Part shown: piece by piece, positions 36,969 through 45,143 of the stretch
How the letters are laid out: every line of letters starts with the position of its first letter
Numbering within the stretch: position 1 is the first letter of the stretch
DNA from: a virus
IMG/VR virus record: IMGVR_UViG_3300040771_000271
Coordinates: 62,001 to 126,000 of that record
Reading direction: 5' to 3' (one strand)
Length of the DNA: 64,000 nt
Notes under the pieces: model-generated
Told to the model about the DNA's origin: nothing
What the model saw: the letters and a program-made list of their open reading frames with translations, nothing else
Databases searched by the model: none
Program-made: the position numbers and the translations under genes

Positions 36969-37367
36969 TTATTTTAAAAATATTTTAAAACTTTTACCCT
37001 CGTCTTGTAATTGTATTTCTCCCGTTATATCTCCTCTTTTAATGTAAGCTCTACCTTCTCCATTAGGTGTATGATCTATTATTTCTAATTTATCTACTTT
37101 AAAGTTTCTAGCATACTCCTCCATCCATTCAGCTATCTTACTGTTAGTATCAGCATATACATCAAACTTATTGAAATGCTCTTCTTGCTTACTTTCTAGA
37201 AATTGTTTTGCTTTTTCTGTGTAGAGCTTTTCATTATTTCTAGCATATTCAAATCCTGCTTTAAATAACTTTTCTTCATTAGCAAGAGTTAATCTTTGCA
37301 TGTAAGCAGAACTTTGTATGGTTTCCACGTATTTATTCCAAGCTGTTTTATAATCCATGAGTCTCAT
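36969..37367 (-). CDS. helical hypothetical protein
   Basis: 132 aa, helical N-terminal two thirds, beta-rich C-terminal third. Not recognised. Overlaps the preceding gene by 20 bases. Confidence 0.55.
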   Translation of the reverse strand: MRLMDYKTAWNKYVETIQSSAYMQRLTLANEEKLFKAGFEYARNNEKLYTEKAKQFLESKQEEHFNKFDVYADTNSKIAEWMEEYARNFKVDKLEIIDHTPNGEGRAYIKRGDITGEIQLQDEGKSFKIFLK

Positions 37368-37662
37368 TTAATTCTTTTAACATATCTTTTTTCACATCTT
37401 CAGGCAACTTATTAAAGGCTTGCCTTATCAAACCATTACTGTCATACTCTTTAACTCTATAATAAAACATATCTTCTAAGACCCTTTCTAGTTGAGTTAA
37501 GTATTCATCACTTATATCATAGCCAAATCTTTGACTAAAATCTTTAGTGCCGTCCTCCTTTACTCCATAAATAGTTTCACTTATATGTTCTTCTATTCTT
37601 ACGTTATCTGCTTCTACTTTTAAATAAGCAGAACCATGATTTAATTTTAAACTTATCTCCAT
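37348..37662 (-). CDS. hypothetical protein
   Basis: 104 aa; beta-strand start (MEISLKLNHGSAYLKVEADN), helical end. First gene after the promoter at 37679. Not recognised. Confidence 0.55.
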   Translation of the reverse strand: MEISLKLNHGSAYLKVEADNVRIEEHISETIYGVKEDGTKDFSQRFGYDISDEYLTQLERVLEDMFYYRVKEYDSNGLIRQAFNKLPEDVKKDMLKELNETHGL

Positions 37663-37678
37663 AATTTTTTATTTTTTA

Positions 37679-37709
37679 CAAATATATGTATTATCTTTTA
37701 TTCCCGCAA
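37679..37709 (-). promoter_or_regulatory. Bacteroidota-type promoter, copy 2 of a repeated cassette
   Basis: Minus strand TTG (37709-37707), 20 bases, TATATTTG (37686-37679). Nearly identical over about 50 bases to the promoters at 32931 and 47719. Confidence 0.9.
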
Positions 37710-37729
37710 GAAAAACTTAATAAAAAAGT

Positions 37730-38848
37730 TTAAAACGGCTTATCATCTCCAAAAGCATCTTCCAAATAAAAGTTAGGAGTTACAGGTGGATAATTAAATA
37801 CAGGTGTTGAAGTAAAGTTTGGAGTAGGTAAAGATAAAGAATTATCCACAACAGATTGTTTCATTTTTTTAAGTTGATCCTCATTTAAATCTAAACGTTT
37901 AATAAATAAATCTTTCCAAGCATTATCTGACTCCCTAGTTTTTGTAACAAAAAAGAACAGATTCCCAACAGTAGAAAACGAAACTCTGTCATTTTTATCT
38001 TCTTCACCAAAAAACTCTGATAAATAGTCGTATCTATTAATATTAACTTTTAAATATTGGTCAATAGACTGTTTAAAAGGGTTAGTTATAATCACAATGT
38101 AAGATGCTAATTGCTCCATAAAGGACGAACCAAAAAGTAAAGAATTGGTAGGTATCATATCGTTAGATTTAACTTTTATTATAGCATTGTGAGAACGATT
38201 TAATTGAGATAAAAGAATAAAATATATATTTTTGAATTCTAATTTTAATAAGTTGACAAACTCAGAAATTCTTTCAAGAACAGACTGTTTATCAGAGCCT
38301 GAAAAAAGCAACAAGTGGTCAATTGAAAGAATTATAGCGTCTTTTGAGGTATTTAGTAAGCAAAACTCTTTAGTCATTTTGTAAAATTCTTCTGGAGTTA
38401 CAGGAGCTTGTACTACATATCTTCTGTTATCTTTTAAATTTTCATAATATTCTTTTACTTTTTTCGCTTCATCTTCATTAAAAGGTTCAAATAGAATATC
38501 TGATTTTTTCTTTCCTAGTAAAGTGTGAGTAGAACGAAGTAATTTATTTAACATCCTCATCTCCATACTAAATTCTAGACTAACAAAATTATCAGCAAAA
38601 AAGTTAACTTCTTTACTCATTATTTTTTCAATCATTCTATAAAGAGTTTCAGATTTACCTGAACTTGGAGCACCAGCTAATAAAACACAATCTCCTACTA
38701 ATAACCCACCAATATGGCAGTCTATCATTTCTTCTCCTGTCTTTAGTATTAACTTCTCTTTTTTCTGTATTTTATTTAATTCACAAAAAGCTTCTGTAGC
38801 TGCATCTCCTACTTTTCTTATTCTATTATCTAAGGTAATTTCTTGCAT
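37730..38848 (-). CDS. replicative DNA helicase, RecA/DnaB-type
   Basis: 372 aa. Walker A GAPSSGKS at 59-66, an EFSME segment near 92-96, Walker B AIILSIDH at 171-178, and the sensor SQLNRS at 214-219. This is the RecA-type ATPase core of the DnaB family with a very short N-terminal region, i.e. lacking the DnaB N-terminal domain. It unwinds DNA ahead of the polymerase. The proline-rich C-terminus may be an interaction tail. The next gene ends one base upstream. Confidence 0.85.
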   Translation of the reverse strand: MQEITLDNRIRKVGDAATEAFCELNKIQKKEKLILKTGEEMIDCHIGGLLVGDCVLLAGAPSSGKSETLYRMIEKIMSKEVNFFADNFVSLEFSMEMRMLNKLLRSTHTLLGKKKSDILFEPFNEDEAKKVKEYYENLKDNRRYVVQAPVTPEEFYKMTKEFCLLNTSKDAIILSIDHLLLFSGSDKQSVLERISEFVNLLKLEFKNIYFILLSQLNRSHNAIIKVKSNDMIPTNSLLFGSSFMEQLASYIVIITNPFKQSIDQYLKVNINRYDYLSEFFGEEDKNDRVSFSTVGNLFFFVTKTRESDNAWKDLFIKRLDLNEDQLKKMKQSVVDNSLSLPTPNFTSTPVFNYPPVTPNFYLEDAFGDDKPF

Positions 38849-39439
38849 TTAGTTGTTGTTTATTCTTGTGAAAGCATCTTCAAAAAATTCTTTTCTTTTT
38901 TCATAATATTGAAACAGTCGGCTTTGATAAATGTCAAACTTAGTTTCAAATAAATTAGCCCCCTTAAAAAATAAAAATTCAAGTTTTTGACTGTATTCTA
39001 TTTCTTTATCATCATTTATAAATGTTTGACAAAGAAAAGCTAGATGATTTTTACAAATACCTGAATTAGCCCTAAACTGAGCAATAAAATTTTTACATTT
39101 TCTTTTATTCCCAGCCTCTTTATCCATAGATTTATATACATTCTCCAACCAAGTAAACAGTTTAATATCATCTTCAGTTATACCTGCTGTAGTAATATCA
39201 TCAATCCAATCATTACCTACAGAAGATAAACGAACAGTATTATATTCATTTTCAGACTTGTTTTTAGCTTTTACAAATGTTATTAGGTTTGTCTCTTTAA
39301 ACTTGCTTAGAATGTCTTTAAAGTAGTATTCTATTATACCTGAATTATCTTCTGTTTTATTTGTTTTTGCCGCCAAAAGAAACATAAATTCATTTGGACT
39401 TATTCCTCTACCATTTAATAGTTTAAAATTTACATGCAT
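38849..39439 (-). CDS. putative replication accessory protein
   Basis: 196 aa, adjacent to the helicase gene in the same operon. The first 80 residues look like a winged-helix domain, and an acidic, helical C-terminal region follows. Position suggests a helicase loader or origin factor, but no diagnostic motif is visible, so this is inference from context. Confidence 0.5.
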   Translation of the reverse strand: MHVNFKLLNGRGISPNEFMFLLAAKTNKTEDNSGIIEYYFKDILSKFKETNLITFVKAKNKSENEYNTVRLSSVGNDWIDDITTAGITEDDIKLFTWLENVYKSMDKEAGNKRKCKNFIAQFRANSGICKNHLAFLCQTFINDDKEIEYSQKLEFLFFKGANLFETKFDIYQSRLFQYYEKRKEFFEDAFTRINNN

Positions 39440-40053
39440 AGTTCTACTTGATTAATAATATGTTTACCCATATCAGGATGAACACAATTTCTTAATATTT
39501 GACCTGGACAATGATTCCCTTTATAATACAAATTTCCTTCATACTGAATACCTAACCAGTCTTTTAAATGTTGAGTTTCAGCAACTGTACCTTTAGTTAT
39601 AAATCCTTTTATGTTTGGTAAATCAAAATCAGCTATTTCAAAATTACTCCAAATATAATGTCTACCTAAAGTTTTTGTAGGTGGAATTAAGGGTTCGTAG
39701 TAAGGCTTTACGTTTTCTACAATCCACTTACCTTTAAAGAAGTGTTGTAAAAATATAATCTCTTGATACAGACTCATGTCAGAGTACCTTCTCTTTTTAT
39801 GTCTAGTTGCTTTCATCATTTTACTATGAGTTTGGCAAGGAGGAGAACTCCAAATAATATCAAATTCATCATAATGGTCTAACAAGTATTGATGAGCATC
39901 TCCAACTATTAAAGTATCTTGAGGATACAATTTAACATAGACTGATGCAATATTAGGTTCAAGTTCAACAGAAACTACTTCATATAATTCGTCATCCCAT
40001 TTTTGCCTATTTCCACCTAATCCCGCATAAAGATTTAAAACTCGTTTTTTCAT
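39430..40053 (-). CDS. C5-cytosine DNA methyltransferase-like, short
   Basis: 207 aa. Motif I NLYAGLGGN near residue 7, VVSVELEP (motif II), DAHQYL (motif III), SSPPCQTHS with the PPCQ nucleophile near residue 72, and the ENV box in WIVENVKPYY near 113. The end is shorter than in full-length Dcm enzymes, with little room for a target-recognition domain, as in other short phage copies. It could protect phage DNA from restriction or serve regulation. Overlaps the gene at 38849 by 10 bases. Confidence 0.8.
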   Translation of the reverse strand: MKKRVLNLYAGLGGNRQKWDDELYEVVSVELEPNIASVYVKLYPQDTLIVGDAHQYLLDHYDEFDIIWSSPPCQTHSKMMKATRHKKRRYSDMSLYQEIIFLQHFFKGKWIVENVKPYYEPLIPPTKTLGRHYIWSNFEIADFDLPNIKGFITKGTVAETQHLKDWLGIQYEGNLYYKGNHCPGQILRNCVHPDMGKHIINQVELCM

Positions 40054-40056
40054 ACC

Positions 40057-40302
40057 TTACCCTATTAATTCGTCAACATTAATATTCCAATTATCTAATA
40101 TCTTTTGTATTTCAGAGAAACTTAATTCTATTCCATCAAACAAATCGTTATTATTGTCTTGATTTTCAAATTTCTGTTCTAATTTCTTTTTAAGCCGATT
40201 TATTTCCCACAAAGCGGTAACTAAATGGTTGGAAGCTAAACAGCGTTTTAACTGTAAAGCATCATCTGGACTGTCATTATCAAAAATTAATTTAGTTTTC
40301 AT
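40057..40302 (-). CDS. hypothetical protein
   Basis: 81 aa. Starts MKTKLIFDNDSPDDALQLKR, a pattern seen in small phage proteins of unknown role; rest helical. Overlaps the upstream gene by 4 bases. Confidence 0.6.
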   Translation of the reverse strand: MKTKLIFDNDSPDDALQLKRCLASNHLVTALWEINRLKKKLEQKFENQDNNNDLFDGIELSFSEIQKILDNWNINVDELIG

Positions 40303-40565
40303 GTTGTTGTTGCTTTTGTGATTAATTTTACTATTTCATCGTGTGCAGATTGGCTTATATTTTCCTGTTCTAAAATATCATTCAACATATCAAACATGTT
40401 TAGAGACTGTGAAATTAATACAGCGTTGGCTATCTCTTCTTCTTCATTGTCCCCACTTTGACCTCCAGAGCAATTAGCAATAGTAATTTCTCCACACTTA
40501 ATATTTCTTAACGCTCTAGGGTTAATGCTCCAATTACTTCTTTTACCTTTGAATTCTATTTTCAT
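40299..40565 (-). CDS. hypothetical protein
   Basis: 88 aa. A short beta N-terminus (RSNWSINPRALRNIKCGEI) and a helical C-terminus; not recognised. Confidence 0.55.
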   Translation of the reverse strand: MKIEFKGKRSNWSINPRALRNIKCGEITIANCSGGQSGDNEEEEIANAVLISQSLNMFDMLNDILEQENISQSAHDEIVKLITKATTT

Positions 40566-40654
40566 AACTTTTTATTTTTAAATACCCACCATTAACAGCT
40601 TTACTGAATTTTCATTCTTTATCGGGTCTTTCAAGGGTTCTGATGATGGGTTTT

Positions 40655-40694
40655 AAGATTTAACTTAGTACAACCCTTTTTTAGGTTAAATCTT
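40655..40694. repeat. perfect 10-bp inverted repeat in a gene gap
   Basis: AAGATTTAAC (40655-40664) and GTTAAATCTT (40685-40694) enclose a 20-base loop. No T-run follows on the minus strand. A second, wider imperfect pairing (ACCCATCA with TGGTGGGT) frames the neighbouring 40585-40655 stretch. Possibly a folded leader or mRNA-stability element. Confidence 0.55.
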
Positions 40695-40746
40695 CTTTAT
40701 ATAAAGGTTTTCCAGTAAAAGGGCAAAATTTTGCATGCACCATCAT
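40681..40746 (-). CDS. possible 21-residue microprotein
   Basis: MMVHAKFCPFTGKPLYKEDLT: the CPFTGKPL motif resembles a half zinc knuckle found in small phage proteins. It lies between the gene at 40756 and the hairpin. Evidence is only its motif and position. Confidence 0.4.
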   Translation of the reverse strand: MMVHAKFCPFTGKPLYKEDLT

Positions 40747-40755
40747 TTCTTTATA

Positions 40756-40938
40756 TTACTTAGAGTAGTTTTCACCTTTTTTAGTTCTATACATTGCGGG
40801 AATCATTAAATGACGACCCTCACTTCCAAAAAAGAAAGTTGATGCATTAAACCCAGCATCAGGATCATTGGTCTGTTCTTTTACTTGTTTTTCAATATCT
40901 TCAAGTGCAGTCCAATTTTCTAGTATTTTATTTTTCAT
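40756..40938 (-). CDS. small conserved protein
   Basis: 60 aa from the ATG at 40938 (MKNKILENWTALEDIEKQ). A start at 40986 is excluded because the promoter TACATTTG would lie inside the coding region. The GRHLMIPAMYR segment is a pattern familiar from phage proteins. Function unknown. Confidence 0.6.
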   Translation of the reverse strand: MKNKILENWTALEDIEKQVKEQTNDPDAGFNASTFFFGSEGRHLMIPAMYRTKKGENYSK

Positions 40939-40955
40939 ATTGTTTTTATTTTTTA

Positions 40956-40986
40956 CAAATGTATAACTAATTCTCGCCGAAAACAA
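40956..40986 (-). promoter_or_regulatory. Bacteroidota-type promoter
   Basis: Minus strand TTG (40986-40984), 20 bases, TACATTTG (40963-40956). It follows a terminator at 40994 and precedes the gene starting at 40938. Confidence 0.85.
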
Positions 40987-40993
40987 ATAAAAA

Positions 40994-41017
40994 AGGAGAA
41001 ACTTTTAAATCTCTCCT
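40994..41017 (-). terminator. intrinsic terminator
   Basis: AGGAGA (40994-40999) and TCTCCT (41012-41017) form a short stem overlapping the end of the upstream microprotein, followed on the minus strand by TTTTTTA. Confidence 0.7.
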
Positions 41018-41109
41018 ATTAAATAAGCAATAACTCTAAACACTAAGTAACACAACCCATATATAACCATGTAAGGTATAGATCCTAAAATAAAGTCTTT
41101 AAATTTCAT
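41005..41109 (-). CDS. small membrane protein
   Basis: 34 aa, almost entirely one hydrophobic helix (MVIYGLCYLVFRVIAYLIG). Its start overlaps the upstream stop and its end overlaps the terminator. Confidence 0.5.
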   Translation of the reverse strand: MKFKDFILGSIPYMVIYGLCYLVFRVIAYLIGEI

Positions 41110-41303
41110 AGCATATAATCTGTTATTTTTACAAGTTCTTCAGGTTTTGTATTTAAAAGGCTAATACCTTTTTGGTTAGTATATTTCTTCCAAAGTGTTA
41201 CATCAAACTCTAAATTCTTGGGTAAAGCTTCTATTTCTATAACTATCCAATTTCCTAAAAAATCGTATTGTAGCCCTAATATAGGGTCGTAATAGTAATT
41301 CAT
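41106..41303 (-). CDS. small hypothetical protein
   Basis: 65 aa, beta-rich (LQYDFLGNWIVIEIEAL), then TLWKKYTNQKG. Not recognised. Confidence 0.5.
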   Translation of the reverse strand: MNYYYDPILGLQYDFLGNWIVIEIEALPKNLEFDVTLWKKYTNQKGISLLNTKPEELVKITDYML

Positions 41304-41305
41304 AA

Positions 41306-41446
41306 TTAAGGTTTTAATTTATAAAATAGTACATATCCTTCAGAATGTGCACCTGCTGAAGCTATTGATATAATCTGACTAATTTGTATGTTACTGTGAA
41401 CCCAATCAGTTAAATCGTTTGCGTATTTAAAATGTTTTGTGTCCAT
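41306..41446 (-). CDS. small hypothetical protein
   Basis: 46 aa, starting MDTKHFKYANDLTDWV, a short helix then a strand pair (GYVLFYKLKP). Its ATG overlaps the upstream stop (TAATG), strong support for translation; the end is 2 bases from the next start. Confidence 0.6.
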   Translation of the reverse strand: MDTKHFKYANDLTDWVHSNIQISQIISIASAGAHSEGYVLFYKLKP

Positions 41447-41853
41447 TATAAAAACTGTTTAAGGTTAGGCTCTGAGAAATTTTTAGATTTTAGAATTTTA
41501 CCTATTGCTTTTTTAGTGTCTAATACCCCATTTTCTCCATTGATTATAGGTAAACCATTATCATCTAATTTGCTCATATTTGAACGTTGAACTTCTTCAA
41601 AGCATTTTTCTATTATGTTCTGCATTCCATGTTCTAAAATAGTTCCACATAGAATATAGAGCTGATCTGTAAGTGCATCAGCTACTTCTAGTAAATCATT
41701 ATTTTCAATAGCTTCTAAATATTCTTCATTCTCTTCCTTCATTAACTCAAAACGTAGATGAGCTGTGTCTTTGGTTATTAAAGTAGGGCTAGGCTCTATA
41801 TTCTGACCAAAAGCACTTTGGAAAGTTGCAACTTGTGTTAATTGTTTTTGCAT
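41446..41853 (-). CDS. MazG-like nucleotide pyrophosphohydrolase
   Basis: 135 aa. The all-alpha NTP-pyrophosphatase signature is visible: ELMKEENEEYLEA (ExxExxE) near residues 32-44, then DLLEVADALTDQLYIL (ExxD) near 53-68, which bind Mg2+ and the NTP. Such enzymes remove non-canonical or excess nucleotides (dUTP, ppGpp-like). Located beside ThyA and upstream of replication genes, consistent with pool control. Confidence 0.8.
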   Translation of the reverse strand: MQKQLTQVATFQSAFGQNIEPSPTLITKDTAHLRFELMKEENEEYLEAIENNDLLEVADALTDQLYILCGTILEHGMQNIIEKCFEEVQRSNMSKLDDNGLPIINGENGVLDTKKAIGKILKSKNFSEPNLKQFL

Positions 41854-41854
41854 T

Positions 41855-42085
41855 TTATTTAAAATTTTTTATTTTGTTAAAACTCTCTTGACTTAAAACT
41901 ATATCTGCAGTTCTTATTCCCTCCCCTTTTAGAATTTTCCAAGCGTATTTAATTCGGCGGAAAAGGGTTAAAGAAGGAAAATAATATTTAAAAACAGTCA
42001 AATAATATTCACTTTCATCTTCAAACTTATCTATTTTTAAAATCTCTCCTTGACATTCACATTGAATAAATAGTTCTTTTTTCAT
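41855..42085 (-). CDS. small hypothetical protein
   Basis: 76 aa; beta-rich start with one CxC, basic end. Overlaps the thymidylate-synthase-like gene by 4 bases. Not recognised. Confidence 0.5.
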   Translation of the reverse strand: MKKELFIQCECQGEILKIDKFEDESEYYLTVFKYYFPSLTLFRRIKYAWKILKGEGIRTADIVLSQESFNKIKNFK

Positions 42086-42987
42086 ATTGCAATTTCTAAT
42101 TTTTTTGTTAGTGCTTTAATATCTTCTAAATTAGTAAATTTAAAATCTTCAACTATATGAGAATAAAAATCTTTAGGTTCACAAATCAACTCTATTTTAG
42201 GCTGTAACTTTGTAGGCTTTCTTTTTAATACCTCTTTTGCCGAATCTAAATGTCTATCATATATGTGGCAGTTTTGAACTACATGTAACAATTTACCAAC
42301 TTCATGTTTAATACCTGTTTTAAATGTCAAGTGGTTACAGACCATCATAGCAAACATTACGTATTGAGCAGGATTTATAGAACTTGTGACAGCTAAGTCC
42401 ATTGACCTTTGCATTAAAGTTATATCAAGGTATCTTTTATTTACCTCAAACTTATCGTAATCTCTAACACTCCAAAACGTAAGTCCAGCACAAGGCTCTA
42501 AAGCTTTCGGGTCATCAATAACCTGTTGTTCTTGCCACAAACTAATTTTATGTCTTCTACCAAACGTATTTTCTTCTAAACCGTTTAACAGCTTATCAAC
42601 TAACTTATAACGTTTTACTGTGTCTCCGTAAGTTTTACCTATAGTATTTATATAACTTTCCCTACCTATCCCCGAAGCACAGAACTTTTCTCTCCAACTA
42701 AAATCTTTCCACCAACTATAGATACTTGAGTGCATTGCTTCTAAATAATTAACCTGTTTAATATAAATAGCTTCAATATCGTGAAAAGCCCCTTTTAAAG
42801 CAGTTGTTCTCAAAGTGTTAATAGGAAATTCTCCTTTACTAATATCGTATTGAAATACTTTTTGAGTTACAAACTTTGAATGTGCAGGCGTACCATCAGC
42901 CCAATGTGTTCTAGGATTTTTGTCCCACTGCCCTTCTTCAAGAATTTCATAAATTGTTTCCTTTAAGTATTTATCTGCTTTTATCAT
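42082..42987 (-). CDS. thyA: thymidylate synthase-like (ThyA) protein
   Basis: 301 aa from the ATG at 42987, which forms TAATG with the upstream stop. Catalytic-cysteine segment ALEPCAGLTFWSVRD with Cys166, then the phosphate-binding QRSMD (193-197), and the Asn of the dUMP-binding loop at N205 in SSINPAQY where most ThyA have PFN. The length and order match ThyA, which makes dTMP from dUMP with methylene-tetrahydrofolate. The altered loop could mean another pyrimidine (hydroxymethylase-type) substrate, but this is not established. Confidence 0.75.
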   Translation of the reverse strand: MIKADKYLKETIYEILEEGQWDKNPRTHWADGTPAHSKFVTQKVFQYDISKGEFPINTLRTTALKGAFHDIEAIYIKQVNYLEAMHSSIYSWWKDFSWREKFCASGIGRESYINTIGKTYGDTVKRYKLVDKLLNGLEENTFGRRHKISLWQEQQVIDDPKALEPCAGLTFWSVRDYDKFEVNKRYLDITLMQRSMDLAVTSSINPAQYVMFAMMVCNHLTFKTGIKHEVGKLLHVVQNCHIYDRHLDSAKEVLKRKPTKLQPKIELICEPKDFYSHIVEDFKFTNLEDIKALTKKLEIAI

Positions 42988-44339
42988 TACTTTTTTATTA
43001 AGCCACAAATATAGTGACTAAGATTATCAATTATATTTCCTTTCTTTGTTAAATCTAGATATTGTACTAAGAACAGATAAAAGTCTTCACTTACATTAAA
43101 ATTCTCATCTATAATTATACAATTATCAAATTTATCTGCTATAGCTTTTGAGCCTAATAATTTAGCTTTTTTAACTTCTACATCCAAATCAAAGTTGTAG
43201 TATTTTTTTATTTCCGCCGAAAAAGGACATATATATTCTACATCTTCAACTATAATAGCAGGCTCAGCATAAGGTTCAGGAACAGACTCAACAGTCACTT
43301 TACTTGAATATGACCATACATGATCTCCTATATTAGACAGAGTTTTTCCAGCAATTTTACAACCTTTCATGCTTTTTATCTTATCCATTAACCATGAATA
43401 AGAATTAACTTGACCAAACTCTTCTTGAACTTCAAAAGCTATCTTATGTAATAAATCAGAAGCTGCAGCATAAGTCCCTCTATCAGATAAAAATTCATTT
43501 TCAGAAACTTTAAAATCAGAAGTAATAATTTGTCTTAAAAATTCTTCATTTGAAGAATACATTATAGCATTACAAACACTACCTTCAACTTCATATACAT
43601 TAGACAAAATTCTTCTTTCATCTATAGTTCCTAATTTAACATTAAAAGCAAATCTACTTACTTTTTTTCTGTCTTCATAAACTAAGATGTTTTGTTTATA
43701 GATTCTTAAATAACCTTCAGGGTTTTCTAAAATCTCAACTTTATCTGAAACTTTAAAAAGAGGCTCTTTTTCGTTAATGTATAGATGCCTATCTTGCCAA
43801 ATATTATAAAAATCAGAGCCTTCTTCAAACTCTAACTCTACTACAGTTCCATATTTAAAAGTTAAATCTTTTTCTAGGCTGTAGTAACCTGCTTCATCAA
43901 TCATATTACTATAGATTTCCCTAAGTCCCATGTACAACTCCCAGTCAATACCTAGGGCTGTACTGAACCCTGTTTCTATGATTTCAGTATCTAAGTCACC
44001 TCCACCTAAATCTTCACAATGAACACTAAAAAAAGATTCTAGATTAACATCTTTATTAATTTGAATAAGCTCTTTCTCTTTACCTGTTTGTTCGCAACAA
44101 GCTACATATTTATTAAAGTTATAATAAGTCTTTCTTTCTCTATCAAAATTATCAGAGTAAGCAGAGTCTAAAACTTTAATTGACATGTCTACCTTATTTC
44201 GCAAAAATAAAGCTATGGCATGTTTTAATCCTGAACAATATCTGCCTAATTTAGTTTCATCATAGGCTTTTTCACTTCCTCCCATAGACATTAAATCTAT
44301 GTGTGATATTAAAGTGGGAGTATAAAAATATATTTTCAT
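42987..44339 (-). CDS. protein with GHKL-like ATPase motifs
   Basis: 450 aa. Residues near 30-55 read KLGRYCSGLKHAIALFLRN, similar to the G2 box of GHKL ATPases, and residues near 135-147 read LREIYSNMIDEAG, matching the ExxxNxxDxA N-box. The order is reversed relative to ordinary GHKL proteins, suggesting circular permutation. The C-terminal half is helical with no assigned family. It directly precedes the ThyA-like gene with a TAATG overlap. Nucleotide binding is plausible but inference; function unknown. Confidence 0.5.
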   Translation of the reverse strand: MKIYFYTPTLISHIDLMSMGGSEKAYDETKLGRYCSGLKHAIALFLRNKVDMSIKVLDSAYSDNFDRERKTYYNFNKYVACCEQTGKEKELIQINKDVNLESFFSVHCEDLGGGDLDTEIIETGFSTALGIDWELYMGLREIYSNMIDEAGYYSLEKDLTFKYGTVVELEFEEGSDFYNIWQDRHLYINEKEPLFKVSDKVEILENPEGYLRIYKQNILVYEDRKKVSRFAFNVKLGTIDERRILSNVYEVEGSVCNAIMYSSNEEFLRQIITSDFKVSENEFLSDRGTYAAASDLLHKIAFEVQEEFGQVNSYSWLMDKIKSMKGCKIAGKTLSNIGDHVWSYSSKVTVESVPEPYAEPAIIVEDVEYICPFSAEIKKYYNFDLDVEVKKAKLLGSKAIADKFDNCIIIDENFNVSEDFYLFLVQYLDLTKKGNIIDNLSHYICGLIKK

Positions 44340-44360
44340 ATTATTTAAATTTTAAAAAAT

Positions 44361-44387
44361 TCCCCTAAGAAAATATTTCAAAGGGGA
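44361..44387 (-). terminator. intrinsic terminator
   Basis: TCCCCT (44361-44366) pairs with AGGGGA (44382-44387), followed on the minus strand by ATTTTTTAAA. It separates the gene at 44400 from the GHKL-like gene. Confidence 0.75.
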
Positions 44388-44399
44388 GTGAACAACTAA

Positions 44400-44684
44400 T
44401 TACTTTAAATCTGTAAAATAAGCCTCTTCAAATTCGTCATACAAATCTAATAGCTTTCTCAAACCTTGTATTTTAGCAAACAACACTTCAACTACTGATT
44501 TGTCTAAAGGTACGTTTGAAGATAACCTTTCCTCTAAAGCTTCGTCTGCTTCATCCAAAGCATCTTCTAAATCTCTTTTAGCTTTACTTAATACTTTAGC
44601 ATCTTTTTTCAAAGTAGTTGTAACTACTGTTGCTACGTTTTTTTCTTCTGTCATTGCTGACTCTAATAATTGTTTTCTGTTCAT
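44400..44684 (-). CDS. small helical protein
   Basis: 94 aa, highly charged, likely a coiled coil (DLEDALDEADEALEERL). It stands alone between its promoter (44714) and a terminator. Not recognised. Confidence 0.6.
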   Translation of the reverse strand: MNRKQLLESAMTEEKNVATVVTTTLKKDAKVLSKAKRDLEDALDEADEALEERLSSNVPLDKSVVEVLFAKIQGLRKLLDLYDEFEEAYFTDLK

Positions 44685-44713
44685 CTTTATTGGTTTTTAT
44701 TAAATTTATTTTA

Positions 44714-44744
44714 CAAATGTATTACTTTTATTTTGATTGTGCAA
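44714..44744 (-). promoter_or_regulatory. Bacteroidota-type promoter
   Basis: Minus strand TTG (44744-44742), 20 bases, TACATTTG (44721-44714). Drives the 94-aa gene. Confidence 0.85.
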
Positions 44745-44750
44745 CTATTT

Positions 44751-45143
44751 TTAAAGTTTTATTTCAAATCTACCTTTCATTTTATCAATACTTTCTTGAG
44801 GTACATTGTGTTGATTAATTCCACCATGTCTGTTTTCAACAATTAAGGAATAAACTTTATAATCAAACTTTTCAGCCCAATCATAATACCACTGCATTTC
44901 CCATTCTTGAGTAAAAGTATTACTAACTATAATCTTAGTTTCTTTATTTACCATCCATTCCCCTACTTGGTTTTGACACCACGAATGAGCGTCTTTAACT
45001 TTTTCAGGTTTCCAATTATATATTCCATCTTTATTAATGTGATACATATCTGCTTCAACGTGTTTTCCACCTAAAGATTTAGCTAGAGTACTTTTACCAG
45101 CCCCAGGACAGCCTCTTAGGATATATAATTCTTTAGTTTTCAT
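44751..45143 (-). CDS. polynucleotide kinase-like P-loop kinase
   Basis: 130 aa from the ATG at 45143, which overlaps the phosphoesterase stop. P-loop RGCPGAGKSTLAKS at residues 10-23, a D-containing segment near 34, and the C-terminal NQHNVP...M..RFE pattern found in T4-type 5'-kinase domains. Probably phosphorylates 5'-OH RNA or DNA ends. It works with the phosphoesterase and ligase next to it to mend broken RNA. Confidence 0.75.
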   Translation of the reverse strand: MKTKELYILRGCPGAGKSTLAKSLGGKHVEADMYHINKDGIYNWKPEKVKDAHSWCQNQVGEWMVNKETKIIVSNTFTQEWEMQWYYDWAEKFDYKVYSLIVENRHGGINQHNVPQESIDKMKGRFEIKL

